DNA of 64,000 bases from UBA7239 sp035430165 (GTDB lineage Bacteria; Pseudomonadota; Gammaproteobacteria; Pseudomonadales; UBA7239), in assembly GCA_035430165.1 (NCBI GenBank), contig DAOMGE010000002.1, forward strand, positions 62,001-126,000. Reading direction: 5' to 3'. Shown in pieces: positions 18,129-26,297 of this stretch. Below the pieces are notes generated by a model. That model had not been told where the DNA came from. It saw nothing but the letters and a program-made list of their open reading frames with translations, and searched no databases. Every line of letters begins with the position of its first letter. Within the stretch, counting starts at the first letter, position 1. A program made the translations under genes and the position numbers.

Positions 18129-18503
18129 TTATTTGTGCTCGGGCAATTGCAACAACACACGATCACCCTGCACGCACACCGGCCAGACACGGACACTGGC
18201 CGGTTTTTCCAGGCACGCACCGGTGGTGAGTGAATAATGTTCCTTGTAGATCGGTGAGGCCACCACCAGTTCGCCGCCGATATCGCCCACCATGCCGCGT
18301 GACAACACATTCGCTTCGGCGCAGGGGCACCAGTTGTCCAGTGCGTACACTTGCGGCACCGCATCCGGCACATAAAAAATCGCAGCCTGTTCGCCAGCGA
18401 CAAAAGCGCTGATACCGGAAAACGGCACCAGGTCATCAGCGCCGCAGATATTCACCCAGCGACTGTGCGTTGCGCAGGAGGGTTGTCCAGGTGATGCGCT
18501 CAT
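18129..18503 (-). CDS. nirD: Assimilatory nitrite reductase small subunit NirD
   Basis: 124 residues with a Rieske-like beta fold but without the Cys-His iron ligands, as usual for NirD. The segment CPCAEANVLSRGMVGD followed by VVASPIYKEHYSL matches the family's core. NirD pairs with NirB to form the cytoplasmic NADH-dependent nitrite reductase. The start overlaps the nirB stop in ATGA (18500-18503), so translation is coupled. Confidence 0.92.
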   Translation of the reverse strand: MSASPGQPSCATHSRWVNICGADDLVPFSGISAFVAGEQAAIFYVPDAVPQVYALDNWCPCAEANVLSRGMVGDIGGELVVASPIYKEHYSLTTGACLEKPASVRVWPVCVQGDRVLLQLPEHK

Positions 18504-21028
18504 ACCGCGACCTCGCTCAGGGTTTGCACCAGGGAAATTTTTTCTTGCGCAGTTGCCGGCCGTGGCTGGCCGCGTTCACTGACAAACACAATATTGCTGT
18601 CTACTGCGTCCGGTTCATTGACGAAGCTGCGGAAGCGTTTCAGTTTTTCGGGATTGTTGAGCGTGGCTTTCCACTCGCATTCATACGTCGCGACAACATG
18701 CGCCATCTGCTGTTCCAGTTCCCTGGCTATACCGAGCGAATCGTCGATGACAACGGCGCGCAAATAATCCAGTCCGCCTTCGAGGTTTTCACGCCACACG
18801 GATGTGCGCTGCAGGCGGTCGGCGGTGTTGATATAGAACATCAGCAAGCGATCGATGTAGCGGACCAGCGTGGCATCATCGAGATCGGTGGCAAACAATT
18901 CTGCGTGGCGCGGCCGCATGCCGCCGTTGCCACATACATACAGGTTCCAGCCTTTTTCGGTGGCGATGATGCCGATATCCTTGCTTTGCGCTTCAGCACA
19001 TTCGCGTGTGCAACCTGAAACAGCAAATTTCAGTTTGTGCGGCGCGCGTAAACCCTTGTAACGGTTTTCAATGCGGATCGCCATGCCGACCGAATCCTGC
19101 ACGCCGTAACGGCACCAGGTCGAGCCGACACAGGATTTCACCGTGCGCACCGATTTGCCGTAAGCGTGGCCGGTTTCAAAGCCGGCATCGATCAGTTCCT
19201 GCCAGATCAGCGGCAATTCATGCACGCGCGCACCGAATAAATCCACACGCTGCCCACCGGTAATTTTTGTGTAGAGACGATATTTTTTCGCAATCTGGCC
19301 GACAGCAATCAAACCGTCCGGTGTCACTTCGCCACCTGCCATGCGCGGCACTACCGAGAAGCTGCCGTCTTTCTGCATGTTGGCAAGGAATGTGTCATTG
19401 GTGTCTTGCAGCGGCACCAGTTTTTTGTCGAGCACGTGTTCATTGTTGAGCGAGGCGAGAATGGAGCCGACCGTCGGTTTGCAGATGTCGCAGCCATGCC
19501 CCTTGCCGTGCCAGCGCAACAATTCTTCAAACGTTGTGTAGCGATTGATTTTCACGAGATGGAATAATTCCTGGCGCGTGTGGGCAAAATGCTCGCAGAG
19601 GGATTTGTTTACTGCGACACCGCGCGCCGTGAGTTCATGCTCGACTACGCTTTTCAGCAAGGCCGAGCAACCACCACAACCGGTACTGGCCCTGGTGGCA
19701 GTTTTCACATCGCCGACCGAACAACAGCCGTTGGCGATACTGTCACAAATATTCTGTTTGCTGACATTGAGACAAGAGCAAATGGTGGCAGTCATCGGCA
19801 ATGCGGCAGGGCCGAGCACCGGTTTGCCATCACTGGAAGGCGCAATCAGTGCCAGCGGATTGCCGGAAAGTTTGATGCCATTCAGTGCGTATTGCAGCAG
19901 CGTGTCGTAATCGCTGTTATCGCCGACCAGCACAGCGCCGAGCAATTGTGTGGCATCTTTGTTGACGACAATTTTTTTGTAGACACCGTTGTATTCATCC
20001 ACAAGGCGATAGGATTTGCTGCCCGGTGTACGGGCGTGCGCATCACCGATCGAACCGACATCGACGCCAAGCAATTTCAGTCTGGTGCTCATGTCCGCAC
20101 CGTTGAAACACAATTCGCCACCCTGTAAGGCGTCGGCGGCCACTTTTGCCATCTGGTAACCGGGCGCCACCAGGCCGAACAGCTTGCCGCCCCACAAGGC
20201 GCATTCACCGATAGCAAAAATGTCGGTATCGCTGGTCTTGCAGTGATAGTCGATGACAATGCCACCGCGCTCGCCAATCTGGAGGCCAGCGGATTTTGCC
20301 AGCGCATCATCCGGTCGCACACCGGCAGAAAAAATAATGAGGTCGGTATCGAGTGTGGTTTCGTCAGCAAATTGCATTTGCAATGTGCCGGATTTTTTCT
20401 GCTCGACGATGTTCACGGTGTTCTTGCTGGTATGGACATGCATACCGAGTGCTTCAATCTTGCTGCGCAGGATGGCGCCACCGTCCGCGTCGATTTGCGC
20501 ATCCATCAATTGCGGGGAAAATTGCACTACATGCGTTTCCAGCCCGAGATTGCGCAAGGCATTCGCCGCTTCCAGCCCCAGCAACCCGCCGCCGACCACC
20601 ACGCCCGTCCTGGCATTTTTTGCAGCGGCGCGAATATTGCCGAGATCATCAATCGTGCGATACACGAAACACTGTTTGTGATCATGGCCGGGTACGGGTG
20701 GTACAAACGGATAGGAGCCTGTCGCCAGCACCAGTTTGTCATAGGGAAAGGTCCGGCCCAGTGCCGTGGTAACGGTTTTCTGTTCGCGATGAATCGCGGT
20801 AACCGCTTCACCAAAAATACCTTCAACACCGGCGGCTTCATAGGCTTCGCGTGTCGTCAGCGCAAGATCGGCGGGCGTGCTGCCATCAAAGACGGCTGAC
20901 AGATGCACACGATCATACGCCGGACGCGGCTCAGCACCGATGACCGTAATGGCATAGCGCGGATCGTGCAGGATCTGTTCGACAAAATGGTGTCCGACCA
21001 TGCCATTGCCAACGACAATTATTTTCAT
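18500..21028 (-). CDS. nirB: NADH-dependent nitrite reductase large subunit NirB
   Basis: 842 residues, matching the family. The FAD site IIVVGNGMVGHHF is at the N-terminus. A second dinucleotide site GVVVGGGLLGLEAANALR is near residue 150. The BFD-type [2Fe-2S] motif begins CSCLNVSKQNIC (about residue 415) and ends GCGGC. The siroheme/[4Fe-4S] ligands are in SCVGSTWCRYG (about 630) and SGCTRECAEAQ (about 670). The enzyme reduces nitrite to ammonium in the cytoplasm. The ATG at 21028 begins the FAD motif and is preceded by GAGAG. The open frame upstream is intergenic. It is divergent from the nitrate reductase operon. Confidence 0.96.
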   Translation of the reverse strand: MKIIVVGNGMVGHHFVEQILHDPRYAITVIGAEPRPAYDRVHLSAVFDGSTPADLALTTREAYEAAGVEGIFGEAVTAIHREQKTVTTALGRTFPYDKLVLATGSYPFVPPVPGHDHKQCFVYRTIDDLGNIRAAAKNARTGVVVGGGLLGLEAANALRNLGLETHVVQFSPQLMDAQIDADGGAILRSKIEALGMHVHTSKNTVNIVEQKKSGTLQMQFADETTLDTDLIIFSAGVRPDDALAKSAGLQIGERGGIVIDYHCKTSDTDIFAIGECALWGGKLFGLVAPGYQMAKVAADALQGGELCFNGADMSTRLKLLGVDVGSIGDAHARTPGSKSYRLVDEYNGVYKKIVVNKDATQLLGAVLVGDNSDYDTLLQYALNGIKLSGNPLALIAPSSDGKPVLGPAALPMTATICSCLNVSKQNICDSIANGCCSVGDVKTATRASTGCGGCSALLKSVVEHELTARGVAVNKSLCEHFAHTRQELFHLVKINRYTTFEELLRWHGKGHGCDICKPTVGSILASLNNEHVLDKKLVPLQDTNDTFLANMQKDGSFSVVPRMAGGEVTPDGLIAVGQIAKKYRLYTKITGGQRVDLFGARVHELPLIWQELIDAGFETGHAYGKSVRTVKSCVGSTWCRYGVQDSVGMAIRIENRYKGLRAPHKLKFAVSGCTRECAEAQSKDIGIIATEKGWNLYVCGNGGMRPRHAELFATDLDDATLVRYIDRLLMFYINTADRLQRTSVWRENLEGGLDYLRAVVIDDSLGIARELEQQMAHVVATYECEWKATLNNPEKLKRFRSFVNEPDAVDSNIVFVSERGQPRPATAQEKISLVQTLSEVAV

Positions 21029-21176
21029 ACAGGGAAATCTCTCGACAGGATTGCGGTATCTGTGCCGGAGACCAATCAAGAACCATGCCACAGCAGTTTT
21101 CGTCCGCGACGGTGGTCGTGACGTGAAATTCCTGCGCTGCATTTGTGCGCAGCCCTGTATTGGCGAATCAAAACCG

Positions 21177-21193
21177 TGCAACTATCTGGTGCA
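21177..21193. promoter_or_regulatory. NtrC-like binding site upstream of nasA
   Basis: TGCAACTATCTGGTGCA matches the NtrC dyad TGCACC-N5-GGTGCA with one mismatch. It is centred about 160 bp upstream of the start point predicted from the sigma-54 promoter, a normal enhancer distance. It fits nitrogen control of nitrate assimilation. Confidence 0.6.
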
Positions 21194-21317
21194 TTGCACG
21201 GCATATGAAAAAGCCGGCAACACATTATGGTGCGAGCAGAAACCATGGTGCTGCATTCTGGTGCGAATGGCGCGCCCGGACCTGTCAAAAAAGTCAATTT
21301 TGTTTTTTTGCGGTGCA

Positions 21318-21333
21318 TGGCACGCCGCTTGCT
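21318..21333 (+). promoter_or_regulatory. Sigma-54 (RpoN) promoter of the nasA operon
   Basis: TGGCACGCCGCTTGCT is a perfect match to the -24/-12 consensus TGGCACG-N4-TTGCW. The invariant GG and GC are correctly spaced. The predicted start point near 21344 leaves a leader of about 30 bases that contains the AGGAG ribosome binding site (21359-21363) before the ATG at 21375. Confidence 0.85.
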
Positions 21334-21374
21334 CCGGAAGAGGCAGGTAAAAGCTTGCAGGAGTCACAGCAAAC

Positions 21375-23591
21375 ATGCTTTTCGGTCGCGGCCAGAAAAA
21401 CCCGATTCACTTACACGATAAAGGCGTGATGGCGTGGAAGTACGCCACTTGCGGATATTGCTCCGTGGGATGCTCGATTGAAATCGGGCTGGATAAAAAC
21501 GGCGTGCCGGTGACAACGCGTGGCGTCGGTGATGCAGATGTCAATCGCGGCAAGTTGTGCATCAAGGGTCTGACAGAAGCGCAGATTTTCCAGGCGGCCG
21601 GGCGCGGCACCGATCCGTTGTTGCGCAATAAAACATTCGAGCCGTGGCAGAAAACCGACTGGGATAGCGCGCTCGATAAAACCGCTGCGGCATTCAGGCG
21701 TGTGCAGGAAAAATACGGGCGCGATGCCGTGGCTGTTGTTTCAACCGGCCAATTGTTTACGGAAGGTTTCTACACACTGGGCAAACTGGTGCGCGGCCTG
21801 ATCGGCACCAACAATTACGATGGCAATACCACCTTGTGCATGGCATCGGCAGTATCCGGTTACAAGCGCTCCTTCGGTTCAGACGGCCCGCCGGGTTGCT
21901 ACGATGATTTTGAACACACGGATTGCCTGATGGCGTTCGGTTCGAATTTACCGGAACAACATCCGATTATTTACTGGCGCCTGAAAGAAGCACTGGAGAA
22001 ACGGAAATTTCCGCTGATTGTGGTGGATCCGCGCGTGACGATGCTGGCGCAATTCGCCGACATCCATTTGCCGATCACACCAGGCACGGACCTGGTGCTG
22101 CTGAACAGTCTGGCGCATGTCATTATCAACGAGGGTCTTCACGATCAGGCCTACATTGATCGCTGTACTGTTGGCTTCGAAGACATGAAAGCGTTGGTGC
22201 AGGAATACGATCCTACATCTGCTGCAAAAATTTGCGGGATTGATGAAGACACGATTCGTCTGGTTGCGCGCACCTATGCAAAAGCCGGCAAGGCGATGTC
22301 GATCTGGACCATGGGTATTAACCAGAGCACGCACGGTTCCGACGGTGTGTGCGCCATCAACAATCTCAATCTGATGACGGGCAACATCGGTAAGCCGGGT
22401 GGTACGTCTTTGTCGATCACCGGCCAGTGCAATGCGATGGGCACGCGCGAGTGGTCGTCCTGTTCCGGCTTGCCGGGCTATCGCCTGCTGGAAAAGCAGC
22501 AGCACCGCGACGAGGTGGCGCAGTTCTGGAATGTGGATGAAAAATTCTTTCCGGAAAAACGTGGCCTGAGCCAGACCGATATTTTCCCGGCGATAGAGGC
22601 GGGGCACATCAAGGCCTTGTGGATTATCGCCACCAACCCGATGACGTCGATGCCGAACACGCCACGCATTCGCAAGACACTGGAAAAACTCGAGTTCTGT
22701 GTCGTGCAGGACAATTACCAGGATATGGAATGCATGGCATACGCACACGCCTATTTTCCGGCGGCGGTGTGGGCAGAAAAGGAAGGCTGCTTTACCAACA
22801 CCGAGCGCCGCGTGAACCTGACGCGCGCCAGTGCGCCGCCCTATGCCAACAGCAAATCCGATTTGTGGATTTTCAACCAGATGGCGAAGCGCTGGCCGCA
22901 CAGCGCCAACATGCATTTCCCGGACAAACCCGAAGCTGTTTTCAATGAAATGCGCGCACTGTCAAAAATCGGCAAGGGTATGAACGGTGGTGAACGCCTG
23001 CTGGATATTTCCGGCATGTCGTATGAAAAAATTGAAAAATCCCGTGGCTTGCAGTGGCCATGCCGAGAAAAAGAAAACGGTGAGCCTGATGACAAGGGTA
23101 CGCAACGGTTATATGCCGACGGTGTGTTCCAGTTTCCCGACGGCAAGGCAAGGTTACTGGCGCTGCCGTATATCGAAAATAATGAAGTGCCGGAAAATGC
23201 GTTTCCGTTCTGGCTCAATTCCGGTCGCGTGGTCGAACATTTCCACACACGCACCAAAACCGGCAAGGTGGGCAATTGCAACAAGTTCAGCCCGACGCCG
23301 TACATGGAAATCAATCCGGATGCAGCGGCAAGACTCGGCATTGCCCACATGGAATACGTGCGGCTGGTATCGAAGCGCGGCGATGCGGTGGTGATGGCAC
23401 AACTCACGCAGCGTGTGCCGGTCAATATGGTTTTCATCCCGTTCCATTTCCACGATTGCGTCAATCGACTGACGCTTGGCCTGCTCGATCCGCATTCCCG
23501 CCAGCCCGCGTTCAAACAATGTGCCGTGCGCGTTGAAAAAACCGACCAGCATGAAGCGGCATTGTTGAATGTAAAGATGAGGAAATTCTGA
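21375..23591 (+). CDS. nasA: Assimilatory nitrate reductase catalytic subunit (molybdopterin, NasA-like)
   Basis: 738 residues. The N-terminal [4Fe-4S] ligands are C26, C29, C33 and C62 (CGYCSVGC ... KLCIKG). Molybdopterin-binding segments such as GSNLPEQHPIIYWR, VVDPRVTMLAQFADIHLP and GTREWSSCSGLPGY follow, then the C-terminal dinucleotide-binding domain with FPFWLNSGRVVEHFHTRTKT. No Tat signal is present, so it is cytoplasmic, as expected for NasA. There is no C-terminal BFD [2Fe-2S] domain. Electrons probably come from the fused iron-sulphur/membrane protein encoded next, whose start shares a base with this stop. The start at 21375 is supported by AGGAG eleven bases upstream; an internal ATG at 21429 is possible. 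Confidence 0.88.
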   Translation: MLFGRGQKNPIHLHDKGVMAWKYATCGYCSVGCSIEIGLDKNGVPVTTRGVGDADVNRGKLCIKGLTEAQIFQAAGRGTDPLLRNKTFEPWQKTDWDSALDKTAAAFRRVQEKYGRDAVAVVSTGQLFTEGFYTLGKLVRGLIGTNNYDGNTTLCMASAVSGYKRSFGSDGPPGCYDDFEHTDCLMAFGSNLPEQHPIIYWRLKEALEKRKFPLIVVDPRVTMLAQFADIHLPITPGTDLVLLNSLAHVIINEGLHDQAYIDRCTVGFEDMKALVQEYDPTSAAKICGIDEDTIRLVARTYAKAGKAMSIWTMGINQSTHGSDGVCAINNLNLMTGNIGKPGGTSLSITGQCNAMGTREWSSCSGLPGYRLLEKQQHRDEVAQFWNVDEKFFPEKRGLSQTDIFPAIEAGHIKALWIIATNPMTSMPNTPRIRKTLEKLEFCVVQDNYQDMECMAYAHAYFPAAVWAEKEGCFTNTERRVNLTRASAPPYANSKSDLWIFNQMAKRWPHSANMHFPDKPEAVFNEMRALSKIGKGMNGGERLLDISGMSYEKIEKSRGLQWPCREKENGEPDDKGTQRLYADGVFQFPDGKARLLALPYIENNEVPENAFPFWLNSGRVVEHFHTRTKTGKVGNCNKFSPTPYMEINPDAAARLGIAHMEYVRLVSKRGDAVVMAQLTQRVPVNMVFIPFHFHDCVNRLTLGLLDPHSRQPAFKQCAVRVEKTDQHEAALLNVKMRKF

Positions 23592-25492
23592 TGGCTGTCG
23601 AGATGTACGAACCGATCGTCAGCAAAAAACCGACCGCTTCACTATTTCCTGTGCGCGACAACGAACCGGCATATGCCAAGCTGAATGATCCGGTCACGCA
23701 AACCGAAAACCGTTACGGCAACCCGATTATCCTCGCTTCCGATAACGGCGTGAGCCTGAATATCAATGGCGTCGATGCCGTCAGTCCGAACCCGAATCGC
23801 ACCAGGCAACATGCGTTTCATTTTACCGCCGACAATTGCATTGGTTGTCACGCCTGTGAATCGGCTTGCAGTGAAAAAAATGATTTGCCAGCGCATATCA
23901 GTTTTCGGTCAGTCGGTTATGTGGAGGGAGGCACGTTTCCCGATTACAAGCGCATGAATATTTCGATGGCGTGCAACCATTGCGATGATCCGGTGTGCCT
24001 GAAAGGTTGCCCGACGCGCGCCTACACCAAACATGCCGAATACGGTGCGGTGATCCAGGATCCGGATATCTGTTTCGGTTGTGGTTATTGCACCTGGGTT
24101 TGTCCATACAATGCGCCGCAACTGGATCCGGTAAAAGGACAGGTCGAGAAATGCAATATGTGCGTGGATCGACTGGAAGTCGGTTTGAAACCGGCCTGCG
24201 TCACAGCCTGTGTCGGCAATGCGCTCGATTTTGGCGTGGTGGAAAATATGCCGGACAACCGCGAACAGATCGACACACACATTCCCGGTTTCCCGGATCC
24301 ATCCATCAGTAAACCGAACATCCGTTTCCAGCAGACGAAATCCTTGCCGCATGAAGTGACGCGTACGGATTCGGCGCCGGTGAAATACCAGCGCGATGAC
24401 AAGACGGGTTATTACAGGCCGGCAGTTGATCCGAAATCCGGCAAGCAGAAAAGCTGGAACCTGGCGCGACTCAGTTCGCGTGAAAACCCGCTGGTGATTT
24501 TTACGTTGGCGACGCAGGCGGCTGCCGGTGCGTTTGCATTATTGACGCTCGGCAAATGGTTTGCTGTGCCTGCGCTGGCGCACATTGCGCGTTCGCCGGT
24601 TGCGGCTGTTATCTCGTTGGTGGCGTTAGCGCTGGTGGCGTTGGGGCTGTTGATGTCAACGATTCATCTCGGCAAGCCGATGCGGTTTTATCGCGGCTTC
24701 AATAATCTGCGCCATTCACCGGTTTCGCGTGAAGGGCTGGGCATTGTGTTATTCCTGGCGTTTGCCGGTGTGAGTTGGCTCGCACGGTTGCCAGCGAATC
24801 GCTGGATACAAATGTGGTTGGGCGATACACCTTTGTCGTTGTTAGCCATCAGCAATGCGATTGCAGATATCACGGCAGGGCTGGCAATCATCTCGGCGAC
24901 AGTGGCGTTGTATTACATGTACCGTTGTTATCGAATAAAAGCGCGGCCGTTCTGGGATCACAAGCAAACCGCGTTCACCTTTGCCGGCACAGTGTTGACG
25001 CTCGGTGCTGCGGTGGTCGGTGTGTTTGCGGTGCCGTACCTGTTGTTGACGGGTGCGAGTGCGGCTGCGTTGTTGTCACTGCTGGGCGGATTGATGGCCG
25101 TTGGCATGCTGCTGGAAGCCGTGGGACTCTGCCTGCACGCACAGGATCTCCGGCATGCGGAGCACGAAGGTGCGGTGTCGTTTTATGTCCAGCTCACCAC
25201 CTTTGGCAAAACCTATCTGGCCCGCAACAATGTGCTGGCGGTGAACGTACTCGCGGTGCTGGCACTGGTGGCTTACGGTGCCGATGATGCGCTGGCATTG
25301 GGCTTGTGGGCGCTGCTGCTGTTGTCATCGGTGCTGGTGGCGCTGGTGGGCCGCGCCCTGTTTTATGTGCTGGTGGTGCCGACCACCATGCCGGGTGCGT
25401 TCTTCTGGAAGAACAAGGCATTCGAGCAGCATGCCCGTGACATTGGCCTGGCCGATATGCCGCAAGTCGGTGTGATACCGTTCGGGCATTGA
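23591..25492 (+). CDS. Fused DmsB-like ferredoxin / DmsC-like membrane anchor
   Basis: 633 residues. After about 75 residues of leader sequence, four cysteine clusters (CIGCHACESAC, CNHCDDPVCLKGC, CFGCGYCTWVC, CNMC...CVTAC) form a four-cluster DmsB/NrfC-type ferredoxin up to about residue 220. A linker leads into about eight membrane helices (residues about 295-610) resembling DmsC. DmsB and DmsC are normally separate proteins. Here the fusion would take electrons from quinol and pass them to the adjacent nitrate reductase. The ATG overlaps the nasA stop (TGATG) and is preceded by GAGGA. Translation is therefore coupled and the two products are probable partners. Confidence 0.88.
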   Translation: MAVEMYEPIVSKKPTASLFPVRDNEPAYAKLNDPVTQTENRYGNPIILASDNGVSLNINGVDAVSPNPNRTRQHAFHFTADNCIGCHACESACSEKNDLPAHISFRSVGYVEGGTFPDYKRMNISMACNHCDDPVCLKGCPTRAYTKHAEYGAVIQDPDICFGCGYCTWVCPYNAPQLDPVKGQVEKCNMCVDRLEVGLKPACVTACVGNALDFGVVENMPDNREQIDTHIPGFPDPSISKPNIRFQQTKSLPHEVTRTDSAPVKYQRDDKTGYYRPAVDPKSGKQKSWNLARLSSRENPLVIFTLATQAAAGAFALLTLGKWFAVPALAHIARSPVAAVISLVALALVALGLLMSTIHLGKPMRFYRGFNNLRHSPVSREGLGIVLFLAFAGVSWLARLPANRWIQMWLGDTPLSLLAISNAIADITAGLAIISATVALYYMYRCYRIKARPFWDHKQTAFTFAGTVLTLGAAVVGVFAVPYLLLTGASAAALLSLLGGLMAVGMLLEAVGLCLHAQDLRHAEHEGAVSFYVQLTTFGKTYLARNNVLAVNVLAVLALVAYGADDALALGLWALLLLSSVLVALVGRALFYVLVVPTTMPGAFFWKNKAFEQHARDIGLADMPQVGVIPFGH

Positions 25493-25524
25493 GGCCGGTA
25501 ACGCCTTGTCCACCCGGCACAGGG

Positions 25525-25552
25525 CTTGAAGCCGGCCGGACCATCCCCATAT
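25525..25552 (+). promoter_or_regulatory. Sigma-32 heat-shock promoter of grpE
   Basis: CTTGAA (25525-25530), 14 bases, then CCCCATAT (25545-25552). This matches the RpoH consensus in both boxes and in spacing, 43 bp upstream of grpE. Confidence 0.85.
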
Positions 25553-25594
25553 TCCTGATCCCGAGTCAGGTTTATTGATCCCAAGGAGGTCCGT

Positions 25595-26134
25595 GTGTCC
25601 GACCCAAGCCAGCCTGCTGCCGAATCCGAAGCAGTCAGCCCCGAAACAGCCCCGGAAACCAGCAGCCCTGAAGCGGCCCTGCAAGCACAGATCGACAGCC
25701 TGCAAGCCGAACTGGTTGATGCCAAAGAGCACGTATTGCGCACGGCAGCCGAGATGCAGAACGTACGTCGCCGCGCCGAGCAGGATGTCGAGAAGGCGCA
25801 CAAGTTCGCGCTGGAGCGATTTGCCGGCGAACTGTTGCCGGTTGTCGACAACCTCGAGCGCGCACTTGCGGCCATCCCGGCGGAAGAGACCGCCAATCGC
25901 GAAGGCGTGGAACTGACCCTCAAATCCCTGCTGTCGGCGCTGGAAAAATACGGCGTCAGTCTGATCAACCCGCACGGCGAACACTTCAATCCCGAACACC
26001 ACCAGGCCATTGCCATGCTGGATGCCCCGCATGCTGCGCCCAACTCGGTGGTGGATGTCATGCAGAAAGGTTACAGCCTCAACGGACGCCTGTTGCGCCC
26101 GGCGATGGTGGCAGTGGCGAAGACCCCGGCGTGA
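25595..26134 (+). CDS. grpE: Nucleotide exchange factor GrpE
   Basis: 179 residues. An acidic N-terminal tail is followed by the long dimerising helix (about residues 28-75, LQAQIDSLQAELVDAKEHV) and NVRRRAEQDVEKAHKFAL. The beta domain ends with NSVVDVMQKGYSLNGRLLRP, the GrpE signature. It releases ADP from DnaK. GTG is the start, supported by an excellent AAGGAGGT (25583-25590) five bases upstream. A sigma-32 promoter precedes it and dnaK follows. Confidence 0.96.
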   Translation: MSDPSQPAAESEAVSPETAPETSSPEAALQAQIDSLQAELVDAKEHVLRTAAEMQNVRRRAEQDVEKAHKFALERFAGELLPVVDNLERALAAIPAEETANREGVELTLKSLLSALEKYGVSLINPHGEHFNPEHHQAIAMLDAPHAAPNSVVDVMQKGYSLNGRLLRPAMVAVAKTPA

Positions 26135-26146
26135 CTTGACGTGACT

Positions 26147-26219
26147 GTAGGGGCAGGCCTCTGTGCCTGCCCTGAACCAGTCCGAAATATAAAGGGCAGG
26201 CACAGAGGCCTGCCCCTAC
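26147..26219. repeat. Perfect 27-bp inverted repeat between grpE and dnaK
   Basis: Arms 26147-26173 and 26193-26219 are exact reverse complements, with a 19-base loop. The outer ends read GTAGGGGCAGG and CCTGCCCCTAC. Each arm is itself partly palindromic (AGGCCTCTGTGCCT-like). The same GTAGGGG/CCCCTAC ends occur in the element at 48040-48136. It looks like a small non-autonomous palindromic repeat family, not a terminator, because no T-run follows. Confidence 0.85.
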
Positions 26220-26247
26220 TTGAAATCCGTTTGAACAGACCAATATA
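26219..26247 (+). promoter_or_regulatory. Possible sigma-32 promoter of dnaK
   Basis: CTTGAA (26219-26224), then 15 bases, then CCAATATA (26240-26247). The -35 box is perfect and the -10 box is a partial match to CCCCATWT. It lies 50 bp upstream of dnaK and starts exactly at the end of the inverted repeat. Confidence 0.45.
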
Positions 26248-26297
26248 CGAACCATCTTGATTGAAAGCCGCCATAGCGGCGAATGTGGAGAAACATC

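Larger units (their letters stand above)
21029..21374. other. Divergent nirB-nasA intergenic region
   Basis: 346 bp with no gene of its own. It holds the sigma-54 promoter and an NtrC-like site listed separately. It also carries further GGTGC half-sites at 21226-21230, 21247-21251 and 21260-21264; the last sits in TGCTGC-N5-GGTGCG (21249-21265), a partial match to the NtrC dyad. It therefore looks like a nitrogen-control region serving nasA and perhaps nirB. Confidence 0.6.

Noticed and set aside
21052..21067. Leftward sigma-54-like element for nirB (reverse complement CGGCAC-N7-GCA)
   Set aside because: The GG and GC pairs are correctly spaced but other positions are poor, and the predicted start would cut the nirB ribosome site.
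21948..22916. 322-codon minus-strand frame
   Set aside because: It is opposite the molybdopterin domain of nasA, which has clear cofactor motifs; the shadow frame has none.
26147..26219. Intrinsic terminator of grpE
   Set aside because: The stem is perfect but no T-run follows on either strand, and the same ends recur elsewhere, so a mobile repeat is more likely.
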